Shown: positions 9,941-21,848, counted from the stretch's first letter. The stretch is DNA of 64,000 nucleotides from CAJXJP01 sp964022365 (GCA_964022365.1 CAXHZN010000001.1:124001-188000), one strand, 5' to 3'. Numbers and translations are program-made. Notes: a model not told the origin generated them from the sequence alone.

Positions 9941-10225
9941 TTAGATCGATTCTTTGAGTTCTCAAATTTCTGATTGAACCATTATTTTTTCTCTGTTTTT
10001 GAGGATAAGTTGTTTAATATCATCCACTTTTTCTCAGAGTAATAATTCTCTTTGTGTTTGAATTTCGTCTTCAATTTGTTTAAATTTTGCAGCTAGAAGT
10101 GCAAAATTTTCGATTAATTCTCTTTGCTTATGATTTGGCAAAAGAGAATAAATTTGTCTTATCTCATACCTATCTTTTTGAGAAATATGGTGTTGAGAAA
10201 ATAGTTTTTCTAGTTGTGTATTCAT
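9941..10225 (-). CDS. Small coiled-coil protein of the pilB operon, unknown function
   Basis: 94 residues, predicted mostly helical (RYEIRQIYSLLPNHKQRELIENFALLAAKFKQIEDEI). Two UGA codons are read as Gly. It lies about 95 bases downstream of the PilB/GspE gene and is likely cotranscribed with it. There is no recognisable domain. Confidence 0.65.
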
Positions 10226-10319
10226 ATTTATTAATACAAAATAATTTTACCATATCTTACTGCGTCAAACAAATATTTCCAAACTATTTTTTTTATTTAC
10301 TCTAGACAAATTTATTTTT

Positions 10320-11729
10320 TTATGTACCAAGAACTGATAATAATTCTTCTAAAGACGTTTCTCACATAACTACTTTGAGCATTCCATCCTCTTTAATTGG
10401 AACCATTCCATCTCAAACTGCCTGAATTTCGAGTTGTAATCTCGAAGCATTTTTCAACATGAGTTCTTCGAGTTTATCAGTCATTTCTAAAACTTCGTAT
10501 AAACCAATTCTTCATTTATAGCCTGTGTGATTACAGTGAGGACATCCTTGAGGTTTTGCTGAATATAAAGTTAGATCGTCTTTTTTCTTCATATATTTTC
10601 AAACCGTTCCTACGATTTGTTGTGTGATTTTTTCATTTGCCTTATATCCAACTTTACATTTTGGACATAATTTTCTTGCGAGTCTCTGAGAAATAATCAT
10701 TCTCAAACTCGAAGAAATTAATAATGGATCCACTCATAAATTCACTAATCTTTGAATCGTATGACTCGCAGAATTGGTATGAAGTGTAGAAAAAACAATA
10801 TGTCCGGTAATTGAAGCTTCGATTGCTAATCTCGCTGTTTCATCATCTCTGATTTCCCCTACCATGATAATATCTGGATCTTGTCTAAGTAAACTTCTCA
10901 ATCCTGAAGCAAAGGTAAATTTAATCGCTGGATTAATTTGTGTATGATTTACTCCTGGGATTCTATATTCTACTGGATCTTCGAGAGTAGAAATATTTTG
11001 TTGTTCTGGATCAAATTGTGATAAAAGTGAAAATAATGAAGTAGATTTCCCTGAACCGGTTGGTCCAACAGCTAAAATCATTCCATATGAATCGTTGAGA
11101 TGTTTTTTTATTTTTACCATATTATACGGTAAAATTCATAAATCTTTTAATTCAGGTGGTTTTGAATCTTTTTTTAATATTCTAATAACACATTTTTCTC
11201 AATAAATAGTTGGAATAATCGAAACCCTCATATCTACTGTTTTTCCTCAAAATAATTTAAAATTTATTTTTCCATCCTGAGGAAGTCTATGTTCGTCGAT
11301 TCTTAAATATGATAAAATTTTAATTCTTGCAATAATTGCATCTTTATCATTTAGTTCAACTGCTTTATAATTTATGAAATTTCCGTCTATTCTCAGACGA
11401 ATCATCATATTTTTATCTCTGGGTTCTATATGAATATCTGAAGCCTGCTTACGCATTGCTTCTAAGAAAATATCATTTACAAAAGAAATAATTCATGAGT
11501 CTTCAGCTTTCCCTCCCAAAGCTGCAACATTCATATCAGAGTCCATATGATGTTTAACATTTCAATCACTTCCTCCTGTTCCCATATCAAACAAATCCTC
11601 TACCTTCACATTTTTTTTATTTTGTGGTTTTGGTTTAGGGGTTTTATTTTCAGGTGATTTCTTTAAAAAATTTTGGAGAGTCACAATTTCTAAAAATAGT
11701 AGATAAATTACTAATATTAATAATACCAT
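10320..11729 (-). CDS. Type II/IV secretion-type ATPase (PilB/GspE family)
   Basis: 469 residues from ATG 11729. The N-terminal hydrophobic helix and Pro/Lys linker are unusual; a full GspE N-terminal domain is absent. The core has EAMRKQASDIHIEP, Walker A GPTGSGKST (about 222-230), the Asp box, Walker B-like DPDIIMVGEIRD, the His box STLHTNSA, and a tetracysteine zinc site (CPKC and CPHC) in the C-terminal part. It is the hexameric motor for pilus assembly or secretion and works with the pseudopilins at 8988 and 26226. Several core glycines are UGA. The start is the first Met after an upstream stop. Confidence 0.93.
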
Positions 11730-11871
11730 AGATAGAAAGTCTCAGCAAAATTCTCGCTTGACAAAAAATACATTTATCTCCTAAGGAAATATATTTCAAA
11801 AAATCTAAAATAATTATTTGAATTCCAAAAAAATCAGATAAAATACCAAAAATATTATAATTATACAAAAT

Positions 11872-12648
11872 ATGACCATTCCAAATGTAGAACTGTATTC
11901 TGACTGATGAGCAAATCCAAATCCTGGACCAGGTTGATATGGGATTATTTTGAGTTGTGGTTGAGTAAAAAAAGAGTTTTTACAAGGATTCACTTGCACA
12001 ACAAATAATAGAATGGAGTTACTCTGAGTTATCACATGATTATCAAAATTAACAAAAAAAGCTAAAGTACAAGTGTTTACAGATTCTCAATATACAATCA
12101 ACGGGATCCAAAAATGATGGGCAAAAAAATGGAAAGCAAACAATTGGATGAGAACCAAATCAGATAAAGCAGTGAATTATGATTTATGGGAAAAATTACT
12201 CGTAGAAGTTGAAAAACATGACGTTTGATTTACTTGGGTAAAATGACATAACGGTCATATCGAAAATGAAAGATGTGATGAACTGGCCACTCAAGCTATG
12301 AAAATGGATGATTTACTTGTGGACGAATTTTATATGGATAATTATTATTCTAAACAAGAAAGCCTCCTGGATTCAAACCTCACCCCTAGCCCCTCTCCTT
12401 CGCAGGAGAGGGGGATTGATCCCAAAATTATGAAAGTAATTTGAAAGTGAGACCCGAGTTTAAAAGTCGAAAAAGATTGAGATCCGTGTAAAAAATGTTT
12501 AACTCCTGTGGTGAAAAAAATACCAAAACATACAAAAAAAACTCTTTTGAAAAAATTTTATTACAAATATTATTTCAATTGTCCGAATTGTAAGACAAAT
12601 TACATGACCAATGATGCAAAAGATGATGTGAAAAATTTAAAATTATAA
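11872..12648 (+). CDS. rnhA: Ribonuclease HI with C-terminal zinc-ribbon-like extension and in-frame repeat insertion
   Basis: 258 residues. The RNase HI domain is complete: YSDGGANPNPGPGGYG (first Asp), TNNRMELLGVI (Glu), FTDSQYT (Asp), KGHNGHIENERCDELA (His and last Asp). It removes RNA from RNA-DNA hybrids. SDGG is encoded as TCT GAC UGA UGA, so the active-site loop needs UGA as Gly. After the domain comes a Pro/Ser-rich stretch from an inserted palindromic repeat (12378-12414). A C-terminal segment follows with CKKC and CPNC, a likely zinc ribbon. ATG 11872 is chosen because it gives the canonical N-terminus. Confidence 0.93.
12378..12414. repeat. GC-rich palindromic element inside rnhA
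   Basis: CCCCTCTCCT, a 4-base loop, AGGAGAGGGG, preceded by CCTCACCCCTAG. It is very GC-rich against about 28% GC around it and is translated in frame as a Pro/Ser-rich linker. Confidence 0.8.
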
Positions 12649-12681
12649 AAAAAGATGAAAATTAATTTTCATCTTTTTTTT
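12647..12681. terminator. Bidirectional terminator
   Basis: AAAGATGAAAATT / AATTTTCATCTTT perfect hairpin with A- and T-runs between convergent genes. Confidence 0.85.
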
Positions 12682-13627
12682 CTGATAATATTTGTTCGAT
12701 TAAATATTTTCTTGAATGGAGCTTTTTATAAAACTGTTGTACAAAAATTTTATGCCCATTATTTTTGTATAAATTTTCTTTATTTCCAGAATCATAATCT
12801 TCTTTTGCTTTGATTAAATCACTGAAAATAAGTGTATAAGTATTATCTATACAATCTTTCAAAAATTTAGCTAATAATCTTAAATGAGTTTCATGATGGT
12901 TTTTATATGATTCAGAATCCATAATAGTCTTTAAAGCTTTAAAGCTTTCATTCCAGGCATCTTCAATAACTGAAAAATTTTGAACATTTTGTAATGAAGA
13001 TATCGAAAGTTCAGGTGTATAATTTGTGATAATAAATTTTGATAAAAGACTTTGATACAGTGACCGTTTTTTATAATCTTCTATCAAGTTATTCATATAA
13101 ATAGAATTAATATTTCCTAAATCTTCTAAATATTCGAGTTGATCAGAAATCATTTTATTCTTTTCTTCTCCATCTTTTAGTTTTCAATAGAAATCACTTG
13201 CATGAGCATTATCTAAAATAACTTGAAATAAAAATGTATAAAATTTTTCTGAAACTTCTGGAGTTTGATTAGAAATGAATTCTTTAAATAATTCTCAATC
13301 AAAAATATTTAATCAAATTTTATTTCAATATGCAGATGGTCTATTATTTTCATAAAACTCTTCTCACCTATAATCATATATTTCTAATCACATTTTTTCT
13401 AAACTTGTACCAAAACGTAATATTTCTTCAGTTTTCTTTAATCTGTCATCATCAAAGAATTCATCGCATAAGGCTAATTTGTTGATTTTTTGTTTTACAG
13501 AATTTGCATACGATTCAATAAACCCATACTCATTATTAAATTCGATAATTTCATCTAAAATATTATCAATTGAATGATCTTGTTGTTGTATATTTTCTAC
13601 AAAATCAAATTTTCCGAAATTTCCCAT
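12662..13627 (-). CDS. Unknown protein, tandem paralogue 1
   Basis: 321 residues from ATG 13627, read through about seven UGA codons. It is acidic and mostly helical, with no signal peptide. The segment GLEIYDYRGEEFYENNRPSAYGNKIGLNIFDGELFKEFISNQTPE is closely matched in the adjacent upstream gene (13695-14666), so the two are tandem duplicates. The C-terminal RKYLIEQI is also shared in type. I do not recognise the family. It may be an effector or a phage-response protein, but nothing shows this. Confidence 0.75.
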
Positions 13628-13694
13628 GAATAAATATTATAAAATATTTTTCCTTTTTTTCACTATAAAATATTTTACAAAAAAGTCTAATAAT

Positions 13695-14666
13695 TTATAT
13701 TTTTTTTAGATCCATATTTGCTATAAGAAAATATTTTCTTTCTTTATATAAGTTATGAAAATCCGTTACAAATCTTTGATGGTCAGAGTTTTTAAAAACT
13801 CCTCAGCCTGAAGTTGAAACTCAGTTTCAAATTCTATTTTTCTCGTTAAATACCTCAGTTTGTATTAACTCATATGTGTAATCTAGTCCTTCTTCTAAGA
13901 ACACTCATAATTGCAATACATATTTTCAATGTTTTCAATCTTGAGAGACAGAACTTAATAATTCAGCAAACGCTCAGAGTCAATCTGCCCACACATTTTC
14001 TAATTCATCGAAATTTTCGATTCAAGATATACTTTGAGGATAAAAAATATCATAAAATTTTAGAATATACGTCTTTGAAAGCAAGCTCTGAAATAAAGAT
14101 AAATCATTATAATCTGTGACAAATTCTTTCAACTCAGTATGAGAAAGATTTTCAATATCAGCTAAAGCTCATATTATATCCAAACTATTTTCATTTATTT
14201 CTGGTCATGTATGTTGAAAATTTTTACGATTCAAACTGTCTAAAATACATAGATATAAGAAATCAAATAAAATATTTTGATTTTGTGGAGTTTGACTAGA
14301 AATAAATTCTTTAAATATTTCAATATCTGAAATTTTTATTCAAATTTTACAACCAAAAGCATTTATTTCTCAATCTTCATAAAACTCTTCTCACCTATAC
14401 TCATACGTTGCTAATCACATTTCCATCAAAGCATCATCCATTTTGAGTATTCTCTCAGCTAAGTATCATCTCTCATCACTATAAATTTCTTTATTATATT
14501 CTTCTAAAGACATTATACTATTTACTGCTTCAGACATACTTTCTTGAAGTGTTTTAAGAAATCCAAAATTTTTATTAAAATTTTGGATTTCTTTTACTAT
14601 GCTATAAATATCTAAATTTTCATCATAAATCATCTCTAACAATGAATTTTCAGTATAATTTTTCAT
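13695..14666 (-). CDS. Unknown protein, tandem paralogue 2
   Basis: 323 residues from ATG 14666, with many UGA codons read as Gly. It parallels its neighbour: GLATYEYRGEEFYEDGEINAFGCKIGIKISDIEIFKEFISSQTPQ, and a C-terminal RFVTDFHNLYKERKYFLIANM. Spacing between the two genes is about 70 bases. No catalytic motif is apparent. It ends in TAA at 13695; an earlier standard-code reading would end it after 66 residues. Confidence 0.75.
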
Positions 14667-14748
14667 ACTAAATATTTAAAAAATATTTTTTCCTTCTCAT
14701 ATACTATAAAATATTTTGAAAAAATGTCTAATAAAATTAATTTATTAC

Positions 14749-14785
14749 AAAAAAACAACGAAAATTTATTTTTCGTTGTTTTTTT
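14749..14785 (-). terminator. Rho-independent terminator
   Basis: ACAACGAAAA / TTTTCGTTGT hairpin with A- and T-runs, at the end of the 14766-15893 gene. Confidence 0.8.
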
Positions 14786-15893
14786 GTTTTTGTTCTTGAA
14801 TTAATTTTTTATAATATGGAGACTTTAAGATATCTTTTTCAAATAATCTAGGGATTTTAGATAGTTCCTCAAACATTTTAATCAAATCTTCATTTGCATA
14901 AAAGCTCTCAAATTTAACATTATTCTCTTGCAACATTGTAAAAATATCTTTTACATAAAACCTTATAAATCTCATATTTTGTAAAATTTCAGTATTTTCA
15001 AATATCATTGGATGAAAATTTTCATTTATAAAGTAATCAATTAACTTTTTTTCTGTTATATTTTCTTCTAAAAAATCTTTTAGTGTAAAAATTATACTTG
15101 ATGAACTAGAACCTATACTAATTATATACTTTATAAAGATATTAAAAATATCATTTTGAAGATCAACTGCAAATTCATCTTTATTAACATCTACTTTATG
15201 AAAATCCGCTTTATAAATTTCTAAAAGTTGTTTAAAATTTTCAAATTCAAAACTTATTAATACATTACTATTTTTATCTAAATCTTTATACAGATTTAGT
15301 GCATTAATTATCAATCATCTATTATTTTCAGTAAAATTCACTTTAATTTTTTCAAAAAATAATTTTAAAAACTTATGAGTAAAAAAATAATCTTCTAAAT
15401 TTTTATTTTGTAAAATATCTTTGAAAATATAAAAATTCTCTTGATTCAATTCTAAGTTTTTTATAGAATATAATCTCACTTCAATAATATTCTTTGAATT
15501 CTTTTCTTCCCTTAAATTTTCATTTAATTCATATAGGTTAAAAAGATTATTTATAAAAAACAAAAATGGGAAAATAGAAGTTATTAAAATAATTATATTT
15601 ATCCAATAGTAATTGGAATATTCTGAAGTATTCCAAAATAATAAAATTAAAATAAGAAATATTATAGCTAAAAATATTTTTCTTAAATTGAAAACATTTT
15701 TATGAAAAATATATAAATCTAAATATTTAAACTTATCTTTTCAATTGATTTCTTGATAAAAATATAATAAGAAAGGAATATAAATCGTGAAAATTACAGC
15801 TAAAAGTGCTATAATTACATCTTTTGAATCTTTTAAATATTCTCAAATACAGTTAAACAGAACAGCTCATTCGTACAAAAATCACAAATCCAT
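14766..15893 (-). CDS. Membrane protein with large cytosolic helical domain, unknown function
   Basis: 375 residues from ATG 15893. Three hydrophobic segments occupy about residues 28-45 (VIIALLAVIFTIYIPFLLYF), 72-90 and 98-118. A roughly 250-residue Glu/Asn/Lys-rich helical domain follows and ends KQKNNEK. UGA is read as Gly near the N-terminus (MDLGFLYEGAVLFNCIGEY) and in ENNRGLIINAL. It lies upstream of the tandem paralogues on the same strand and may be functionally linked, but no family is recognised. Confidence 0.7.
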
Positions 15894-15935
15894 AAATTTT
15901 TCTATTAAAATTATTTATTGTAGTATACAAACAAA

Positions 15936-15967
15936 AAAAGAAAGCTCAAAATAATTTGAACTTTCTT
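15936..15967 (-). terminator. Probable terminator after recQ
   Basis: AAGAAAG-TCAAA / TTTGA-CTTTCTT imperfect hairpin preceded by an A-run (T-run on the minus strand). Confidence 0.55.
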
Positions 15968-15977
15968 GTGAAAAAGA

Positions 15978-18275
15978 TTATAAATCTCATTTTTGCATCA
16001 TACTTACTGCGAGTTTGATGTCAAAATATGGAATATCTTTGTGACCATTTTCTTCGAGTAAATCTTTTACTGGTCTGAGTGCTTCGACACTTCCAGTGTA
16101 GTTTTGCGAAATAATAGTTTTAATTATTTTCAAATTTGCAAATTCCGTAAATTTCAAAACCGTATTGAGACTTAAGTCTCCTGATTCATAGAGTGTGACT
16201 ATATGTGATTCAATAGTCGTTTTTCCTAATCATCTTTGGTCTGAAATATGCTGAACAATATCTATATTTTCCGGAGCTTTTTCCATCAAAGAGAGAGTTT
16301 CTTTATAGGTTGCTCATTTTGGTTTTTTGACTCCTGTAGTTTTTCCAGTACTTGTTTTGGCTTTTTTAAATGCTCCATTTTTCACCTTCATATGGAGATA
16401 TTCTTGCAGATTTGGTTCATCTTCCTTGAGAATATCTTCTCTTTTTAACGCTGCATAGCCAATTTTAGTCAATCATAAAAGTGGATATTGTCCTGTAGTT
16501 TTTTCTAAATAATCATGTTGGATAAGTCATTCGATTAATCATTCTACAAGATCTGGAGTATATTCACTCAACACACCATACATTTCATGTTTATCCATTC
16601 CCCATTCAGACATTCTCGCATCGGCACTTCCCCGTAAAAATTTTACCATGAGTTTCGCTCCATATTTTTTATCAAATTTTGAAACCACATCAAGTACAAT
16701 TTCAAATACAGAAAGAGCTACAAGATTTTCCATTTCTCCTGACTGTAATTTAGATTTTTCTAAACAATAATCACATAATCCACAGTTATCTCAAAGGGTT
16801 TTTAGATCTTCCTCGTCTCCAAAGTATTCTAAGATAAAACGTTTTCTACAACTTGGATAAAAAAGTAATTTTTTAATTTTTTCGAGTTTAAAATAGGCTT
16901 CTTCTTTGAGTAAATTTTGATGTTTCCAATCTACCATAATATGTTCTGGTTTTCTTTTATCTTGAATCAAAGTCACTCATCTCCCACGAAATGATTCATC
17001 TAATTCACCAGAAATCCCTCTTTTTAAAATTCCATATTTTTCAAGAGTTTTAATAATAGTTCAGACTTTTAAATCATTATTGAGTCCTGAATTATTTGCC
17101 ATTTGCATATAAGTTTCTTGAATTTGAGTATTATTTCATTCTCAAATTTTTGCATTTTTGTATAGATAATCGTAGAGTTGTAATATTTCTTCTTTTGGTG
17201 GATGAGAATTTTCTATAAAAAATTCTTGAATTTTCGTATCTCCATAACTTGCAATTACCACACCAAATGATTTTTTTCCATCACGACCAGCTCTCCCAAC
17301 TTCTTGATAATAGTTTTCAATACTCCCCGGTAAGTTGTAATGCACGACAAAACGGATATCTTTTTTATCGATTCACATACCAAAGGCATTTGTCGCAACA
17401 ATAACTTTTAGTTTTGAATCCATAAAATTTTGTTGCATTTGTTCTCTTTGATCTGCTGACATTTCACCTGTATAAATCCCTACGGAAATATCATTTTGAG
17501 AAAGAAATTCATAAATTTCTTTGGTTACTTTTCTGCTTGAACAATACACTATTCAACTCCCTGGAGTATTTTTTACTATTTCATATACTTTTTGAAGTTT
17601 TTCTTCTTTTTTAGAAAGTTCACGAACAATAGTAATAATATTTTTTCTATCGAATCATTTTGTGAATGTATTAAAATTTTCTAAACCAATTCTTCCGACT
17701 ATATCTTCTCTTACTTTTTTTGTAGCTGTTGCTGTTAAAGCTATAACTGGAAAATGATTCGTACTTCTTAAATTTTCTATAAATCATTTAATTTTCATAT
17801 AACTTGGACGAAAATCGTGTCCCCATTGAGAAATACAATGCGCTTCATCTATTGCGATTAAACTGATTGGTGTTTTTTGTAATACACGAGAAAAATCTGC
17901 TGAATTGAGACGTTCTGGTGCAACATATAAAAATTTAATTGGATTTTCTTCGTCTCAAGTTGTAGCGGATAACTCATTGAGAATCATTTGTTGTTCGTGA
18001 TACGAAATCGTAGAATTTATTAATTCAGCTCTTAATCCTAGTTCATTGAGTTTATCTACTTGATCTTTCATCAATGAAATAAGCGGAGAAATAATCAGCG
18101 CTACTCATTTTTTTGCAACTCCTGGAAGCTGATACGTCAAAGATTTTCAACCTCAAGTTGGCATAAAAACAATAGTATCATTTCATCAAACAACACTTTC
18201 AATAACCTCTTTTTGTCATTCTCTAAAATCTTCTAAACCAAATTTTTCTTGTAATATTTTTTGTAAATCTTGCAT
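15978..18275 (-). CDS. recQ: ATP-dependent DNA helicase RecQ
   Basis: 765 residues from ATG 18275. Superfamily 2 motifs are in order: FREGQKEVIESV (motif 0), MPTGGGKSLTYQLPG (Walker A, two of three Gly as UGA), ISPLISLMKDQV, IDEAHCISQWGHDFRP (DEAH), ALTATAT, and EVGRAGRDG (motif VI). The RecQ-Ct zinc site is visible as YPSCRKRFILEYFGD and CGLCDYC. A winged-helix and an extended C-terminal region (from about 560) with a KKAKTSTGKTTG-rich linker follow. It is a 3'-5' helicase for recombinational repair and fork processing. A single-gene unit. Confidence 0.96.
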
Positions 18276-18286
18276 ATATTTTTTTT

Positions 18287-18335
18287 AACTCCCTTTGTCT
18301 TTCAGACATCTCCCTCTTTATAAGAGGAAGAAAGA
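18287..18335. repeat. Degenerate GC-rich dispersed repeat
   Basis: CTCCCTTTGTCTTTCAGACATCTCCCTC...AGAGGAAGAAAG resembles the stronger copies at 25475, 41771 and 47003, with a decayed central part. Confidence 0.45.
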
Positions 18336-18400
18336 TAAATATTTTTATAATTGTATATATTTTGTATATTTTTTCAAAAAAGAATAATATTTTCAAAATA

Positions 18401-18433
18401 AAAAAAATAATTCAAATATTTGAATTATTTTTT
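18401..18433 (-). terminator. Terminator of the deacylase gene
   Basis: Perfect palindrome AATAATTCAAATATTTGAATTATT flanked by A- and T-runs, over the stop codon. Confidence 0.7.
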
Positions 18434-19270
18434 ATAGGCTATATAGAAATGTTCTTGTCAGATTTTTGCATCTTTATTTGTCAGTAAAATATTCCCGTCT
18501 TTTTTTGCTATAAATTCTTCCCCATCATCGTATTTCACAATAATTTCTCCAGCAGTAATTTCTTGCATTTCGATGTAATTTTTTGTGAATTCTCCAGATT
18601 TTGTTTTACGAATCATAGAATCAATTTTTGTAATATTTTGTATATTTTTTTCATATTTTCCAGAAATTATTTCAGAAAAGATAAGGAAATTTTGTATCGT
18701 TTTATTTGCAATATCAAAACAACCAGGATCTCTATGCGAACCACATTCTATAAGTGCTCCTATTTTTCCTTGAGAATACGCATATCAAATAGTATCTAAT
18801 TCATCTCCAGCTTCATATAATTCTGGCCAACCTTGAACAATATTTTTTACTCAAAGTGCGCTTATAAATTCATTGGTTTTTTCATCAGTGAAATCTTGAA
18901 AAATATAGTGATTTCCCTCTCCGTGAAATGAATGTAAATCTAAAATATAATCTCAAGCATCGATATATTGTTTTAAAAATTCTGAAATTTTTTCTTCATA
19001 ACTCAAATTATTTTTATCTTTTTTCTCATAAAAAACTCTATTTAAATTATCTTCAATTTGACGAACATCAGCTTGATGAGCTTTTGGATTACAAATTGGT
19101 ACGATAATTAATTTTCCAGATTCTATAATAATTTTTCCTCACTGGATATCTTGAATTAATTTTTCTAAAACTTGTGGACCACAAATTTCATTTCCATGAA
19201 TCGCTCAAAAAATCACAGCTGTTTTTCCAGGTTTTTTTCATTCAAATTCATATACTTTTGGATATTGCAT
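18425..19270 (-). CDS. Succinylglutamate desuccinylase/aspartoacylase-family zinc deacylase
   Basis: 281 residues from ATG 19270. Family landmarks: VIFGAIHGNEICGPQVL (zinc ligands His and Glu), DNLNRVF, YILDLHSFHG (third ligand His) and ALIECGSHRDP (catalytic Glu region). These enzymes hydrolyse N-acyl amino acids. The exact substrate cannot be read from the sequence. FGAIHG uses UGA for Gly. It lies 12 bases downstream of a GNAT acetyltransferase gene on the same strand. Confidence 0.85.
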
Positions 19271-19281
19271 ATTTTTTTATA

Positions 19282-19869
19282 TTACGAATATAATTGTAAA
19301 AATTTTGTATTTGCATAGATAACATCGTCATCTAGTAATGCTCATAATTCTTCTATTTTTTCTAGTACTTTTTTATCTATATTTTCTTTTCATATTTTGA
19401 TTAAACCCAATTCATCAAACATATGCTCTACATGAGCTACATTTGTGATCCCGTATACTGGATCTGCTTGAGAATTGTCGATTAATTCTTGCATCATTTT
19501 TAGTCCAACATGTTTTCTACGAAATGCCTGCGCTACGATACTACTGCCAACTTCCTGAATATTATTATATCAAATATCAGTTAAACGCGTATATCCAATA
19601 AGTAAATCGTCTACTTGTGCTGCAATAAAATGTTGTGTTTGCATAAGTTCTTCCACACTTGGTTCGAGCATATGAGATTTAATTTTATTTTCTTCTATGA
19701 TTAAATCTAAGACTTTTTGTGCTTCACTTTGAGATAATTCACCAGCATGAAAATCACATTGCGATAAATCAAAAATTTTTGCTTTTGTATTTTGCATTTG
19801 TGATGAAACAGGATTATTTTGAGAAATATTTTCTTGAGAATCATGAGATTCTAAAATTCATAATGACAT
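19282..19869 (-). CDS. GNAT-family N-acetyltransferase
   Basis: 195 residues from ATG 19869. The N-terminal region is low complexity (SHDSQENISQNNPVSSQ). The GNAT fold shows in DLLIGYTRLTDIG (strand 4), then SSIVAQAFRRKHVGLKMMQELI (acetyl-CoA loop, V.R..R..G-like) and YGITNVAHVEHMFDELGLIKI. The substrate is unknown. It is probably in an operon with the downstream deacylase, which pairs an acyl-adding with an acyl-removing enzyme. Confidence 0.75.
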
Positions 19870-19894
19870 AATAGTTATTGTAAATGTATAATAT

Positions 19895-19932
19895 AAAAAA
19901 AACTTTTTACCTGAAGAGTAAAAAGTTTTTTA
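19895..19932. terminator. Bidirectional hairpin terminator
   Basis: AACTTTTTAC / GTAAAAAGTT stem with A- and T-runs upstream of the GNAT gene. Confidence 0.6.
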
Positions 19933-20062
19933 TTTTGTAGATTTGTATTTTTGTACAAGCAATCAAAAAATTCTTTTTACTATTTTGTAAAAAGTCTTCT
20001 TCTGAAAATGTGAGAAATTTGTATTGCTTTCATAATTTTGAAATTATTTTTGTAACAGCCAC
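19907..20062 (-). CDS. Possible small ORF
   Basis: 51 codons from GTG 20062 to TAA 19907, with one UGA read as Gly (ISKLGKQYKF). The product would be basic and soluble. The 3' end runs through the hairpin at 19895-19932, which argues against it being a normal gene. It is listed because it is the only open frame in this interval. Confidence 0.25.
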
Positions 20063-20142
20063 ATAGTATAAATAAAATAATTTTTGTCAAAATAAAAAAA
20101 AATAACTTCCCGAGAAAAATATTTTTAGGAAAATTATTTTTT

Positions 20143-21198
20143 TTATTGAATCACTCCACTTAAAATTAATTCATCTTCAAAATAAATAGCACAAATTTGT
20201 CCTGCTGCAATCGCTCTTTGGTCTTGTGAAAACTTCACTTCATATCAACCTTCAACTTCAAATATTTCACAATCTTGATCCGCTTGTCTGTATCTAATTT
20301 TTGCTTGAGCTTTGAGTGGAAAACTATAGTTTTTTCCAGATAAATTATTCCATTTATTTACAAATAAAATATCTTCGTACAGTGCTAAATCTCAAGAAGT
20401 TCAAACAATAATTTCATTTTTTTCGATATCTTTACGAACGACAAATATTGGTTCATCTTGCCCTCAAATATCAAGTCCTTTTCTTTGTCCGATTGTATAA
20501 TAAAAAACTCATTTATGGTCTCATAAAATATTTCATGAAGTATCGAGAACTTTCCCTGGTTTAGGATTTATTTTTTTCTCTAGAAAATCTGACATATTTA
20601 CTTTTCCAACGAAACAAATTCATTGTGAATCTTTTCTCTGTGCATTTGGAAGTCATGCTTCTGCAGCGATTTCTCTTACACGTGGTTTTTCTAAATTTCC
20701 AATTGGAAATAAAGATTTAGAAAGTTGAAATTGTGATAATCCTGCTAAAAAATATGATTGGTCCTTGTTTTGATCAATTCATTTCATCAAATGTGAAACT
20801 CCATTTTCATCAACTGAAATTTGAGCATAATGCCCAGTTGCAACCATATCAAAACCAGCTTCGAGTGCCTCATCTAAAAAAACTTTAAATTTCACTTCAC
20901 TGTTACACATAATATCTGGATTTGGAGTGATTCATTTTCTATATCATTCGTACATATAGTTTAATACTTTTGCTTCGTATTCTTCCCTAAAATCAAATGT
21001 AAAAAATGGAATATCTAAATATGCTGCAACTTTTTTTGCTTCTTCTAAATCTCATAAAGTTGGGCAAAATTCTCCCTCTGGTGCTAAATAGTTTATCATA
21101 AAACCAGCTGTCACATCATAGCCTTCTTTTTTTAATAAATAGGCAGTAACAGCTGAATCTACTCAACCTGATAATCAAACTAATATTTTTTTTGTCAT
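20143..21198 (-). CDS. mnmA: tRNA-specific 2-thiouridylase MnmA
   Basis: 351 residues from ATG 21198. The PP-loop ATPase motif SGGVDSAV is at residues 10-17. The catalytic cysteines are in NPDIMCNSEVKF and GICFVGKV. GHYAQI and DQNKDQSYFLAGL are also canonical. It adds sulfur at C2 of wobble U34 in tRNA Lys, Glu and Gln; a tRNA-Gln(UUG) target is present at 1131. Several glycines are UGA. A single-gene unit. Confidence 0.96.
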
Positions 21199-21249
21199 GT
21201 TTTTATTCTTAGAAATTTATGAAATTTTATAAATTTTTTCAAAAAAATC

Positions 21250-21285
21250 AAAAAAGAAAAAAGCTCTATGCTTTTTTCTTTTTTT
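21250..21285 (-). terminator. Hairpin terminator at 3' end
   Basis: AAAAAAGAAAAAAGC / GCTTTTTTCTTTTTT stem overlapping the last Lys codons of the gene at 21266. Confidence 0.6.
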
Positions 21286-21832
21286 CTTGTTGAATATCTT
21301 CTTCAGGAACAATATATTTTTTCTTTCTATCGGCCAATAAATTGTCTCTTTGTTTTTGAATAATCAGTAAAATTCTATACGGTTTTGGCATAAAATGGTA
21401 CACTTTTGAATCATCTTTTTGTTGTTCAATAATCAAATTTCAAAATCAAAAAATATTTTGCATTAATCCACGAGAATATCCATCAACTTTCATAATTCTA
21501 TATGCGTCAATTATTTCAATATCGTCACGAAATAAAAGTGAACATTTTATCGAAACAATTTGGTCTTTATACACAATCATTAAATCAAAATAATATTCAA
21601 TAATTGATAATACTAAACTCAAAAAAGCATAATTAAGCGTTCAAAATACAAATAAGAAAAATATGAATTTCATGTAATATAAATCTGGATAATTATTAAT
21701 TATTTCAGACGAAATCACATAAAGAAAAACTGCTAGAGTCAGTAAGAAAATAAATTTTAATATACGTAAAACCACCAAAATATAGTGTCTTCTCACGACC
21801 GTATATCATTTTACAAATAAATAATGAGCCAT
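21266..21832 (-). CDS. Membrane protein with PH-like domain, unknown function
   Basis: 188 residues from ATG 21832. Two hydrophobic segments (ILKFIFLLTLAVFLYVIS and KFIFFLFVFGTLNYAFLSLVL) are followed by a beta-rich region (MIVYKDQIVSIKCSLLFRDDIEIIDAYRI). That resembles the bacterial PH-domain membrane proteins. The C-terminus is strongly basic and acidic mixed (DRKKKYIVPEEDIQQEKKKK). It pairs with a 72-residue membrane protein gene 16 bases upstream. Confidence 0.6.
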
Positions 21833-21848
21833 AATTAATTATATTACA

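Noticed and set aside
11814..12035. Minus-strand frame with a C-terminal hydrophobic segment, upstream of pilB
   Set aside because: It is antisense to the conserved N-terminal half of RNase HI (DGGANPNPGPGG); the RNase HI reading is certain.
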